From Xanthobacteraceae bacterium (GTDB taxonomy: Bacteria; Pseudomonadota; Alphaproteobacteria; Rhizobiales; Xanthobacteraceae), in assembly GCA_031291445.1 (NCBI GenBank), contig JARLJA010000056.1, positions 26,967 to 90,966 on the forward strand: DNA of 64,000 nt, in the 5' to 3' direction. Each line of letters starts with the position of its first letter. Position 1 is the stretch's first letter. Shown here one piece after another: positions 8,165 through 16,135 of this stretch. Made by a program: the position numbers and the translations under genes. Under the pieces are notes generated by a model. That model saw only the letters and a list, made by a program, of their open reading frames with translations, made no database searches and was not told the DNA's origin.

Positions 8165-9618
8165 TAGGCGTAGTTGAACATCGCCATGAAGCCGAAATCC
8201 ATATGCAGTTGCTGATGGCAATGAAACAAGGTGGGCCCGGGATTGTCGGCGACGAAATCGACCTCGGCTTCCTGGAAGCCGCCGAGCATCACCACGTCCT
8301 TGATCACGCCGCGGGTCGGCCTGCCACTGACGCGCACCAGCTCGAAGCTGTGCCGATGCAGGTGCAGCGGGTGGATGTCGTCGCTGGCGTTGCGGAACCT
8401 GAGCCGGTAGCGGCGGCCCTCGCGCATCGTAAACGCCGGCTTCATGGAGTCCATGGCGAAGGCTTCGCCGTTCAGGGTCCACTGGTTGAAGCCGCCGAGC
8501 GCGGCGTTGCGCTTGACGATGGTGATCTCGATGGTTTCGTCGGGCGCGCTGGTCGATGGTCCCGCCGCGCCGAACCGCGTGTAGTCCCACCGATAGGGCC
8601 TGGGCTTGACCCATTGCGGCGGACCGCGGCGGCCGGCGTATTCGACGACGATGCCCATGCCGCGCTTGCGGTCGTCGTCGGCGAGATCGCCCATCACCCA
8701 GACGCCGGGGTGGTTCATCTCGACGATCGCCGACACCCGTTCGGCGGTTCCGATCCACAGCAGCGGCACGCTCGCCGGCGTCGGCACCGGGTTGCCGTCG
8801 AGCGCCACCACCGTGAACGCGTGGCCGGGCAGCGCCAGGCTGCGGATCTCCGTCGCGCTGGCGTTGAGCACATGGAACAGGACGCGTTCCCCGCGTCGGA
8901 CGCGAACCGGCTCGCCCTGTCCCAGCATCTTGCCATTGATGGCGAACAGCTCGTAGCCGACCTCGAAGCCCTTGGTCTTCTCGTGGGCGTCGGCGTCGGC
9001 CCGTTGTCCGATCCGTTGCAGCTCCGGGACGGGAACGTCGGGCAACGCCTCCATCGCCATGTCGCCGCCGCGGCTGAAGGTCGGCGCAAACTCCTTGAGC
9101 ACGAGGAAGACCTCGCGGTCGTAGGCGCCGGGATTGTGCCGCGGCTCGATGTAGACCGGCCCGGCCTGCCCGGTATAGGTGCCGCGATTGAGATCGCCGC
9201 CGGCCACCACATGGGTGTGATAAAAGCGGAAGCCCGCCGGCTTCGGCGTGAAGACCAGCCGCCGCATGCCGTGCGGCGCGATATAGGGCGAGCCTTCCTC
9301 GGCGGCGCCGTCGACGTCGCTCGGAATGGTCTGGCCGTGCCAATGCACCAGCTCCGGCGTGTCGGTGTCGTTGACCACGTCGACGACGACCTTTTGACCC
9401 TCGGTGAAGCGCAGCAGGGGGCCGGGAAACTGGCCATTATAGAGTGTGGTCGAGACGATGTGGCCGGGCGCCAGTTCGACCAGTCCGGTGGCGATGCGCA
9501 AGGTGGAGTCGGCCTTGTCGGGGCCTGCCTCGGTCGCGGCCCGCAGCACGCGGGGGACCACTCCTGCCAGGGACAGCGCCGCGCCGTGGGCGAGAACCGA
9601 GCGACGGGTGGGTGTCAT
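8164..9618 (-). CDS. Tat-exported multicopper oxidase
   Basis: This is a periplasmic copper oxidase of 484 residues. It starts with a twin-arginine signal (TRRSVLAHGAALSLAG, residues 4-19). Copper-binding motifs are HWHG (92-95), HTH (134-136), HPLHLH near residue 433 and the terminal HCHQQLH (466-472). The residue at the axial position of the type 1 copper, normally Met, is Phe 477 (HMDFGF). I chose the ATG at 9618 because it begins the signal peptide; the frame stays open further upstream but that part is unrelated. Likely activities are cuprous, manganese or phenolic oxidation, which cannot be separated by eye. The gene is divergent from a DoxX gene. Confidence 0.88.
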   Translation of the reverse strand: MTPTRRSVLAHGAALSLAGVVPRVLRAATEAGPDKADSTLRIATGLVELAPGHIVSTTLYNGQFPGPLLRFTEGQKVVVDVVNDTDTPELVHWHGQTIPSDVDGAAEEGSPYIAPHGMRRLVFTPKPAGFRFYHTHVVAGGDLNRGTYTGQAGPVYIEPRHNPGAYDREVFLVLKEFAPTFSRGGDMAMEALPDVPVPELQRIGQRADADAHEKTKGFEVGYELFAINGKMLGQGEPVRVRRGERVLFHVLNASATEIRSLALPGHAFTVVALDGNPVPTPASVPLLWIGTAERVSAIVEMNHPGVWVMGDLADDDRKRGMGIVVEYAGRRGPPQWVKPRPYRWDYTRFGAAGPSTSAPDETIEITIVKRNAALGGFNQWTLNGEAFAMDSMKPAFTMREGRRYRLRFRNASDDIHPLHLHRHSFELVRVSGRPTRGVIKDVVMLGGFQEAEVDFVADNPGPTLFHCHQQLHMDFGFMAMFNYA

Positions 9619-9802
9619 CGGGTGATCGTCATGGCTGACGGTTGGCTTTCCGGATCGCTGCCGTGCCCAAGGGTGCAGGCAGCGTATTCTTGCCATCAGC
9701 ATGGTTAGTCGGGAATTGAGGGCCGGCAAGTGATATCTTGATGGTCCATCCGTGGGGAGCGGCGCCGGCCGCCCGCACCGCCGCCAGCAAGGGGGCCCAT
9801 CG

Positions 9803-10285
9803 ATGCCGCTGTGGAAACGACTTGCCGCGACGTCCGAGGGTGGCTGGATCATTCTGGTGCGCCTGTTGGTTGGCCTCGTCGTGTTCTTTCCGGAAGGGCT
9901 GCAGAAGCTCCTGTTCCCGGCGGTGCTGGGGGCTGGCCGCTTCGCCCGGATCGGTATTCCCCATCCCGACCTGATGGGGCCGTTCGTCGGCGTGGTCGAG
10001 ACCGTCTGCGGCCTCCTGATCATCGTCGGGCTGATGACCCGGCTGGCGGCACTGCCGCTGGTGGTCGTGATGGTGGTTGCGATCGTTTCGACCAAGATTC
10101 CGATTCTGCTCGGTCACGACGTCGGGCCATTTCATCTCGCCGCGGACATCAAGCGCACCGGCTTCTGGAGCGCCCAGCACGAGGCCCGCGCCGATCTCAC
10201 GATGTTGCTCGCCCTGCTCTATCTCCTGATCGTGGGCGCCGGCCGCTGGTCGATCGATGCGCGGCTCGCCGCGCCCACGCGCTGA
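9803..10285 (+). CDS. DoxX family membrane protein
   Basis: This is an integral membrane protein of 160 residues with four hydrophobic segments. It shows the family features RLLVGLVVFFPEGLQKLLFP near residue 20-40 and GRFARIGIPHPDLMGPFVG near 45-63. Members of the DoxX/DoxD group are linked to thiosulfate or quinone chemistry and to redox stress responses, but most are uncharacterised. The ATG at 9803 is preceded by AAGGGGG about 7 bases upstream. It is divergent from the multicopper oxidase with 184 bp between the start codons, so a shared promoter region is possible. Confidence 0.8.
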   Translation: MPLWKRLAATSEGGWIILVRLLVGLVVFFPEGLQKLLFPAVLGAGRFARIGIPHPDLMGPFVGVVETVCGLLIIVGLMTRLAALPLVVVMVVAIVSTKIPILLGHDVGPFHLAADIKRTGFWSAQHEARADLTMLLALLYLLIVGAGRWSIDARLAAPTR

Positions 10286-10292
10286 ACTCGCT

Positions 10293-12392
10293 TCAGCGCC
10301 ACATCCCGCGCATCTTGGCGCCGATGTCGATGCGCGGCCGCTCGCCGGCGGCGCGCGCGGCGGCAGCCGCGGCCGGCGGCCAGGCGGTGCGCTCGAACGA
10401 CGGCAGCAGCGCTTCCGGGATGAACCGGGTCCGCGAGGCGTAAACATGCCGGCCGCCCTGGGCCTGCTGGCCATGGGTGAAGAAACGCTGCGGCACCGTG
10501 AGGTGCAGTTCGTCCCTGGCGCGCGTCATCGCGACATAGAGCAGGCGGCGCTCCTCCTCCAGTTCCGCCGAGGTGCCGGCGCCGAGGTCGGACGGCATGC
10601 AGCCGTCGACCACGTTGAGCACGTAGACCGACTTCCACTCCTGCCCCTTGGCGGAGTGGATCGTGGACAGGATCAGGTAATCCTCGTCGCGCAGCGGCAC
10701 GCCGGCCTGATCGCTGGTGGCATCGGGCGGATCGAGCGTCAGCTCGGTGAGAAAGCGCTCGCGGGAGGGATAGCCGCCAGCGATCTGCTCGAGCTGGATC
10801 AGGTCGGCGCGGCGGACCTCGACGTCTTCGTGGACGCGCTCGAGATGCGGCTCGTACCATAGCCGCGCGCGCGCGAGGTCCGCCGGCCAGTCCGACCGTC
10901 GCAGCTCGCCGATGGTCCGCACGAACCCCGTCCAGTCGTCGCCGGCGCGCGGCGGCTGCGGCATCGCGCCGAGCGCACCGAGCGGATCGGTGGCCGCCGC
11001 CATGGCGTCGAGCACCCGCTGCGCCGACGCCGGACCGACGCCCGGCAACAGATGCAGGATGCGGAAGCCGGCGACGCGGTCGCGCGGGTTCTCGACGAAG
11101 CGCAACAGCGCCAGCATGTCCTTGACGTGGGCGGCATCGAGAAACTTGAGACCGCCGAACTTCACGAACGGGATGTTGCGCCGGGTCAGCTCGATCTCGA
11201 GCGGGCCGCTGTGGGACGAGGTCCGGAACAGCACGGCCTGGTGCTTGAGCAGCGCGCCCTGCTCGCGGGTCTCGAGCACGCGCTCGACGATGTAGCGCGC
11301 CTGGTCGGCCTCGTCGCGCACCGCCACCAGCTGCGGCTTGCGCGCCGAGGCCCGCTCGGTCCACAGGTTCTTGGTGAAGCGCTCCCTGGCGAGACCGATG
11401 ACGCCGTTGGCCGCGGCGAGGATCGGCTGGGTCGAGCGATAGTTGCGATCGAGCGTGACGACCTCGGCCCGCGGGCTGAAGTGGTCGGGGAAGTCGAGAA
11501 TGTTACGCACGGTGGCGGCGCGGAACGAATAGATCGCCTGGGCATCGTCGCCGACCACGGTGAGCCCGCGCCCGCCGGGCTTCAGCGCCAGCAGGATCGA
11601 CGATTGCAGGCGGTTGGTGTCCTGATATTCGTCGACCAGCACATGGTCGAACCGTCCGCCGATCTCCTCGGCGAGTCCGCGATCCGACACCATCTGCGCC
11701 CAGTAGAGCAGGAGGTCGTCGTAATCGAGCACGTTCTGCTTCTGCTTGGCCTCGACGTAGGCCGCGAACAGGTCCCTCAGTTCGGCCGCCCAGGCGGCGC
11801 ACCACGGAAAGCTCTGGCCCAGCACCTGGTCGAGCGCCGTCTCGGCGTTGACGCAGCGGGAATAGATCGCAAGGCACGTTCCCTTGGTGGGAAACCGGCT
11901 CTCCGTCTTCGACAGGCCGAGGTCGTGGCGGACCAGGTTCATCAGGTCGGCGGAATCCTCGCGGTCGTGGATCGTGAAAGCGGGATCGAGGCCGATCTGT
12001 TCGGAATATTCCCGCAGCAGCCGGGCGCCGATGCCGTGAAAAGTGCCGGCCCAGCTCAGCGCATCGGTCATGACGCCGGCATCGTTGCCGAGCACCTTGC
12101 GGGCGATGCGCTCGACCCGCCTGGTCATCTCGGCGGCGGCGCGGCGCGAGAACGTCATCAGCAGGATGCGACGTGGATCGGCGCCGCTGACGATCAGATG
12201 CGCGACGCGGTGGGCGAGCGTGTTGGTCTTGCCCGAGCCGGCGCCGGCAATGACGAGAAGCGGCCGGCCGCCATCGCCGTCCGGCCCGACGCCATGCTCG
12301 ACGGCACGGCGCTGCTCCGGATTGAGGCTCTCCAGATAGGAAGTGGGGTCTAAGTTCGCTGCAGCGGCCGGCACGAATCGGTCCCAGGTCAA
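10293..12392 (-). CDS. UvrD/Rep/PcrA family ATP-dependent DNA helicase
   Basis: This is a superfamily 1A 3'-5' DNA helicase of 699 residues. The Q-motif region LNPEQRRAVEHG is at 23-34, Walker A GAGSGKT at 50-56, the Walker B type VDEYQDTN near 250, GDDAQAIYSFRAA near 284 and the C-terminal VYVLNVVDG...EERRLLYVAMTRA of motifs V and VI. It should act in repair or replication restart. It is shorter than UvrD proper, matching the accessory UvrD-like helicases of Rhizobiales. The reading starts at a TTG (12392) without a strong ribosome-binding site, so the true start is uncertain by up to about 20 codons. It is convergent with the DoxX gene, with 7 bp between stops. Confidence 0.88.
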   Translation of the reverse strand: MTWDRFVPAAAANLDPTSYLESLNPEQRRAVEHGVGPDGDGGRPLLVIAGAGSGKTNTLAHRVAHLIVSGADPRRILLMTFSRRAAAEMTRRVERIARKVLGNDAGVMTDALSWAGTFHGIGARLLREYSEQIGLDPAFTIHDREDSADLMNLVRHDLGLSKTESRFPTKGTCLAIYSRCVNAETALDQVLGQSFPWCAAWAAELRDLFAAYVEAKQKQNVLDYDDLLLYWAQMVSDRGLAEEIGGRFDHVLVDEYQDTNRLQSSILLALKPGGRGLTVVGDDAQAIYSFRAATVRNILDFPDHFSPRAEVVTLDRNYRSTQPILAAANGVIGLARERFTKNLWTERASARKPQLVAVRDEADQARYIVERVLETREQGALLKHQAVLFRTSSHSGPLEIELTRRNIPFVKFGGLKFLDAAHVKDMLALLRFVENPRDRVAGFRILHLLPGVGPASAQRVLDAMAAATDPLGALGAMPQPPRAGDDWTGFVRTIGELRRSDWPADLARARLWYEPHLERVHEDVEVRRADLIQLEQIAGGYPSRERFLTELTLDPPDATSDQAGVPLRDEDYLILSTIHSAKGQEWKSVYVLNVVDGCMPSDLGAGTSAELEEERRLLYVAMTRARDELHLTVPQRFFTHGQQAQGGRHVYASRTRFIPEALLPSFERTAWPPAAAAAARAAGERPRIDIGAKMRGMWR

Positions 12393-12409
12393 TCGACCGG
12401 ACGATGGTC

Positions 12410-12445
12410 CATTCCCGCTTTGTTCGCAATCGCTGTAGCGCGGCC
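12410..12445. repeat. Dispersed 36-bp repeat, copy 1
   Basis: This sequence, beginning CATTCCCGCTTTGTTCGCA, recurs at 13293-13328 in the same orientation with 32 of 36 bases identical. It lies just upstream of the helicase gene. The copies look like remnants of a family of intergenic repeats, and a shorter match (CATTCCCGCT) occurs near 2431. Confidence 0.55.
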
Positions 12446-12515
12446 CTGCGGTGAAAACCGCGGGACCGCGTTACCGGGGCCGTCCGGCCGATCCGGCCAG
12501 CCTGCGCGACCGACG

Positions 12516-13025
12516 TCAGCCCCGCATCGGGCTCAGCGTCGCGCCGCCCGGTGAGGGATGAAACCGCAGGGCGGCGATCACGCCGAGGGCAACGAAAGCC
12601 GCGAGCACCACGACCTGCGCGATCAGGAAGGGCGGCTCCGACTGGGTCGGGGCGAGCGCGTGAACCGCCGGCAGCTTCTGAAACGACTGCACGACCGCCA
12701 CGAAGACGTTCAGATAGAGCGCCGCGCACGCGGTGCCGACATAGATCGGGCGCCATGCGCCGGAGAGGTCGAACCGGTAACGCGCCAGCGCGGCGACGGC
12801 GAGCAGGATCAGCGAGAGTGCGCCCACCACCCGCGCCGGGTCGAAGCCGAAGGGCGGCAACGGAAAGCCGGTGATGCTGGTGAGCGCGGTGGTGGCAAGA
12901 AACAAGGCAGTCCAGCCCGCAAGCGGCCGCCCCGTCAGCCATCCATAGGCGACGACGAGCCCCGACAGGATTCCAACCAGGCTGAGGATGATGTGGATCT
13001 GCAGCAAAAATGGGATCTCGATCAT
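12516..13025 (-). CDS. Hypothetical integral membrane protein (169 aa)
   Basis: This protein of 169 residues has about five hydrophobic helices (residues 7-28, 36-52, 66-82, 97-113, 135-155). It has no signature I can tie to a function. Two short loops contain conserved-looking FPLPPFGFDPARVVG and SFQKLPAVHALAPTQSEPPF. It stands alone, with intergenic repeats on both sides (12410 and 13293). It resembles unnamed membrane proteins widespread in Proteobacteria. Codon use is the same as its neighbours, so it is probably a real gene. Confidence 0.7.
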   Translation of the reverse strand: MIEIPFLLQIHIILSLVGILSGLVVAYGWLTGRPLAGWTALFLATTALTSITGFPLPPFGFDPARVVGALSLILLAVAALARYRFDLSGAWRPIYVGTACAALYLNVFVAVVQSFQKLPAVHALAPTQSEPPFLIAQVVVLAAFVALGVIAALRFHPSPGGATLSPMRG

Positions 13026-13354
13026 GGTGCTACTCGGCTCCCCTGTTGTCCGCTCCGGGGCCGGGACTGACCGAATTGCCCGGCCTCTCTCACGGTTGTG
13101 CCTACTGCAACATACGTGCAGATGATGCGCTGCCCGCGCGACGGCCGCAATAGTGGCGCGGTATCGTCAATCGATCAAGACGAGTGCGCGCGGATCGCCG
13201 GTCATGATGGTCGCGTCAGAGCGGGTTCCATCCGAAGGATGACCCTGACCACTTGTGGGGGCTCCGTCGAGAGCGCCTCGTCACCGCGCTGGCATTCCCG
13301 CTTTGTTCGCAGTCGCGGAAGCGTGGCCGGTCGGCGAAAAGCGCGGGCTCAGCA
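13026..13354. other. Intergenic gap with repeat copy 2
   Basis: I see no gene here. The only clear structure is the 36-bp dispersed repeat copy at 13293-13328. Confidence 0.5.
13293..13328. repeat. Dispersed 36-bp repeat, copy 2
   Basis: This is the second copy of the repeat at 12410-12445, differing at four positions. It sits 27 bases after the stop of the porin gene, where it could fold with neighbouring GC-rich sequence and act as a transcription end. Confidence 0.55.
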
Positions 13355-14761
13355 TTACCACCCGTGTTTGACCTCGACGCCGAGATAGTTGGAGTCGTGC
13401 CCACCAGCTGCGCGGAGCGCATCGCCGACGACGAAGTGGACGGCCTCCACCGCAAAAGCGGTGGCGCGGTCCACCGACCAGTCCAGCCGAAGCTGGCCGT
13501 AGCTGCCGGTATAGCTGCCGGACCGGCCGGCGGTGTTGGCGATCGGGATGTCGGGTTGGGTGTAGACCGCGTCGGCGGTGGTCTCGCGCCATTGCGATGC
13601 GACCGCGACCGTCACCTTCAGCGCGGGATCCGGGTGCAGGGTTAGCGACGGTTTGACGTGGATGAAATTGACATAGCCGGTGTAGCCCGCCAGCGTGACG
13701 TAGTAGCCGTTGGGGAACAGCGGATTGAAGGTGCCGAAATGCCCCGGAGAATTGCGGTCGCCGGAGGCGGCGTCGACCTGCAGGCCGAGCCGCGGACTCC
13801 AGCCGACATCCGCGAAGGTGTAGCCGGCCAGCGAGCCGAGTGCCCAGGCCCGGATGCTGTCCGCGCCGATCCGGCCGCCCTGTCCCATCGCCTCGAGGTC
13901 CCAGTCGATGCGGCCGTTGGTGCCGGTGGCGTGGAGATCGAGGATGTCGCGCCGCTCGTCGCCGCTGGCATTGGGGAAACGCACACTGGCCTGGGTGAAC
14001 TGGGCGTAGTAGGCGGTCAGGCTGGTGGAGGCCGAGAGCTTGCGCTCCAACCTCACGCCGCCGAAGGTCTGCCGGTTGCTGCTGTCGTCGTCGAAGGCTC
14101 GGTCGTCCTGCACCTGGACGGGATGGCTGTAGAAGGTGATGAACCGCCACGGTCCGTTCTCGTAGTCGGCCCAGGCGGCATCATAGGACTGCCGGACGTT
14201 GGGGCCGTCGCGCACGGACACGAAGCGCTGAAGGTCGAAGGCGAACTGCTGTCGCCCGAGGCGGAGTTTAAGGGTTCCGTCGTCGACCGGCTCAGTCAGG
14301 GCGACGAAGGCCTGTTCCAGATCCAGCCGGTCCTGATCGACCGGCGAGAGCATCGTCTTCCACGGCGCGAAGTCGCTCTGGAACTGGGTGAACACCTGGA
14401 CCTGGGAGGCCAGGCGCAGATCGGCGTGCCACTCGGCGCGGCTGATGACGTAGTCCTGATTGCGGTTCGGGCCGGAGCCGAAGCCCTGGGCGGCGTTGGC
14501 TTCGAAGCGCTCCCGCACGTCGGCGCCAAGCGACAGGTAGGTCTTCGGATCGATCGCCGACAGCGGGATGTATTTCAGTTCGTCGAACGGTTGGCGCGGC
14601 ACGCGCGGATCGGCCAGCGCCGACCAGTCCTCCTGCCAGCGGTTGAACATGTTCGGCGGGCGCTGCGGGACCGCGCCATCATCCGCGCGAGCGGCGAGCG
14701 CGACGAGGTCGAGCGCGATCGCCGCCGCGGCGACCGCGCGCCTATTTCGGAGCGATCGCAT
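13355..14761 (-). CDS. Alginate-export-type outer membrane porin
   Basis: This is an outer-membrane beta-barrel protein of 468 residues in the alginate export (AlgE-like) family. A signal peptide covers about residues 1-26 (RNRRAVAAAAIALDLVALAARAD). The mature part is rich in alternating polar/hydrophobic strands with aromatic ends, and the C-terminus (YLGVEVKHGW) ends in an aromatic residue as barrels do. The ATG at 14761 overlaps the upstream VOC gene by 20 bp, so the genes are cotranscribed. In such clusters these porins usually let an aromatic or organic compound enter rather than exporting alginate, and no alginate genes are nearby. The substrate is unknown. Confidence 0.82.
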   Translation of the reverse strand: MRSLRNRRAVAAAAIALDLVALAARADDGAVPQRPPNMFNRWQEDWSALADPRVPRQPFDELKYIPLSAIDPKTYLSLGADVRERFEANAAQGFGSGPNRNQDYVISRAEWHADLRLASQVQVFTQFQSDFAPWKTMLSPVDQDRLDLEQAFVALTEPVDDGTLKLRLGRQQFAFDLQRFVSVRDGPNVRQSYDAAWADYENGPWRFITFYSHPVQVQDDRAFDDDSSNRQTFGGVRLERKLSASTSLTAYYAQFTQASVRFPNASGDERRDILDLHATGTNGRIDWDLEAMGQGGRIGADSIRAWALGSLAGYTFADVGWSPRLGLQVDAASGDRNSPGHFGTFNPLFPNGYYVTLAGYTGYVNFIHVKPSLTLHPDPALKVTVAVASQWRETTADAVYTQPDIPIANTAGRSGSYTGSYGQLRLDWSVDRATAFAVEAVHFVVGDALRAAGGHDSNYLGVEVKHGW

Positions 14762-15650
14762 GGATCTCGGCGACGTATCCGCCCGGGAATTGCACCATCG
14801 CGGCGCTGCGGCCATCGGACGTATAGGGCTCCACCAGCGTCGTCACGCCGGCGGCCGTGGCCTTGCGGAGGGTGTCGGGGAGGTCGGTGACTTCATAGCC
14901 GGTCAGTTCTCGGCCGTAGGGAAAAGGCAGGTGGCCGTCGGTGACGTGGATCGTCATCCGGCCGAACGGCGACTCCAGGCGGATGCGGCGGAAGGTGCCG
15001 GTGGGACGCCCGATCTCGATTCCGCTCGCGTGAGCATCGTCGGAGACCACCTTGCCGCGAGCGAAGCGCAGGAAGCTTCGCACCAGCGCATCGGCGCGGT
15101 CCGGCGAGACGTAGACGCGATTTTCCGGCACCGTCCTGAATTCGGCGTAGGAGGGCTTGGTCGTGTGCCAGTAGAGCTGCATGTTGACGCCGCCGGGCCA
15201 CTGGATGACGGCGTCGCGGCCGATCGGATCGGGGAACGGTGTCACCAGCACGTCGGCGCCGGCGGCGCGCGCGGACTTGATGGCCTCATCCAGATCGGTG
15301 ACGAGATAGCCGGTGCGCTCCGCGCCGAACGGATAGGGAATCGGCGTCTTGAATCCGAACAGCGATACGGTTCCGACCGGCGTCTGCAACAGCTGCGAGG
15401 TGGTGCTGCTGGGCGTCGGCGTCACGGTGGCGACCACCTGTCTGGTGCTCTGGCCGCCGAAGGTGGCCAGGAACGCCGAGACAAAGCGGTCGACGTCCTC
15501 TGGCGCGACATAGACATGGGTGGTGTCGTATTGCGGCGCGACGGCGACGGCCGGCGGCTGCGATGACGCTGGCCTCGCCTCCGCGTTGCAGGCGATCGCC
15601 GCGCCGGCCAGCGAGACGGTTGCGAGGAGGGCGGCATGTATGAAACGCAT
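14742..15650 (-). CDS. Exported VOC (glyoxalase-fold) family protein
   Basis: This protein of 302 residues has an N-terminal signal peptide (FIHAALLATVSLAGAAIACN) with a possible lipobox around LAGAAIAC, so it may be a lipoprotein or periplasmic. Two copies of the VOC beta-alpha-beta-beta-beta unit follow (about 40-165 and 175-300), both containing a GxExTGYxVTDL segment (GAERTGYLVTDL and GRELTGYEVTDL). Classical metal ligands are not clear. VOC proteins include glyoxalases, dioxygenases and binding proteins; the export signal makes a binding or sequestering role possible. It sits between DoxX and porin genes on the same strand. Confidence 0.75.
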   Translation of the reverse strand: MRFIHAALLATVSLAGAAIACNAEARPASSQPPAVAVAPQYDTTHVYVAPEDVDRFVSAFLATFGGQSTRQVVATVTPTPSSTTSQLLQTPVGTVSLFGFKTPIPYPFGAERTGYLVTDLDEAIKSARAAGADVLVTPFPDPIGRDAVIQWPGGVNMQLYWHTTKPSYAEFRTVPENRVYVSPDRADALVRSFLRFARGKVVSDDAHASGIEIGRPTGTFRRIRLESPFGRMTIHVTDGHLPFPYGRELTGYEVTDLPDTLRKATAAGVTTLVEPYTSDGRSAAMVQFPGGYVAEIHAIAPK

Positions 15651-15666
15651 CGGGGCAACTCCAGTA

Positions 15667-16134
15667 TCAAGGGAGGGAAGACGAAATCGTGTGGGGCGAG
15701 GCGCTGCCCCGGCGCTCGGCATGGGCGGCGATCAGCGCCACCATGACGAAACCGGAGATCAGCCCCGCATGCTCGAAAAACGTGTTGGCCATCGTCAGCC
15801 GGGCGTGGCCATTGAGCGTCCAGAACCGGTTGGCCGCAAGCATGGCGACCATGGTCAGCACGCCGAGCGCGCCGGCGCCAAGCCATACTAGCCGGCCCGA
15901 GATCACCAGCACCGAGCCCGCCAGTTCGACCACGATGGCGAGCGCAGCCCATAGCCAGCCCGGCGTGAGACCGAAATGGTCCTGCTCGGCCGCTGCCGCC
16001 GGAAAGTCGAGCAGCTTGGTGATGCCCCCGAGCAGATAGGCGGAGGTCAGCACCACGCGAACCGCGATCCAGGTGCCACGCCAGTCGAGCAGGGCATCGA
16101 CCCAATGCGGATCGCGCGCGGAATTCGCGTCCAT
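15667..16134 (-). CDS. DoxX-like membrane protein
   Basis: This is a 155-residue membrane protein with four hydrophobic helices (about 25-42, 62-82, 85-105, 120-140). It has the family-like start RVVLTSAYLLGGITKLLDFP. Only one base separates its ATG (16134) from the stop of the amidohydrolase gene. DoxX proteins often sit beside redox or quinone-reactive enzymes. It is the second DoxX protein of the window and not closely similar to the one at 9803. Confidence 0.75.
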   Translation of the reverse strand: MDANSARDPHWVDALLDWRGTWIAVRVVLTSAYLLGGITKLLDFPAAAAEQDHFGLTPGWLWAALAIVVELAGSVLVISGRLVWLGAGALGVLTMVAMLAANRFWTLNGHARLTMANTFFEHAGLISGFVMVALIAAHAERRGSASPHTISSSLP

Positions 16135-16135
16135 G

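Noticed and set aside
9619..10095. N-terminal extension of the multicopper oxidase frame
   Set aside because: The extension has no similarity to the family and overlaps the divergent DoxX gene; the Tat signal starts at 9618.
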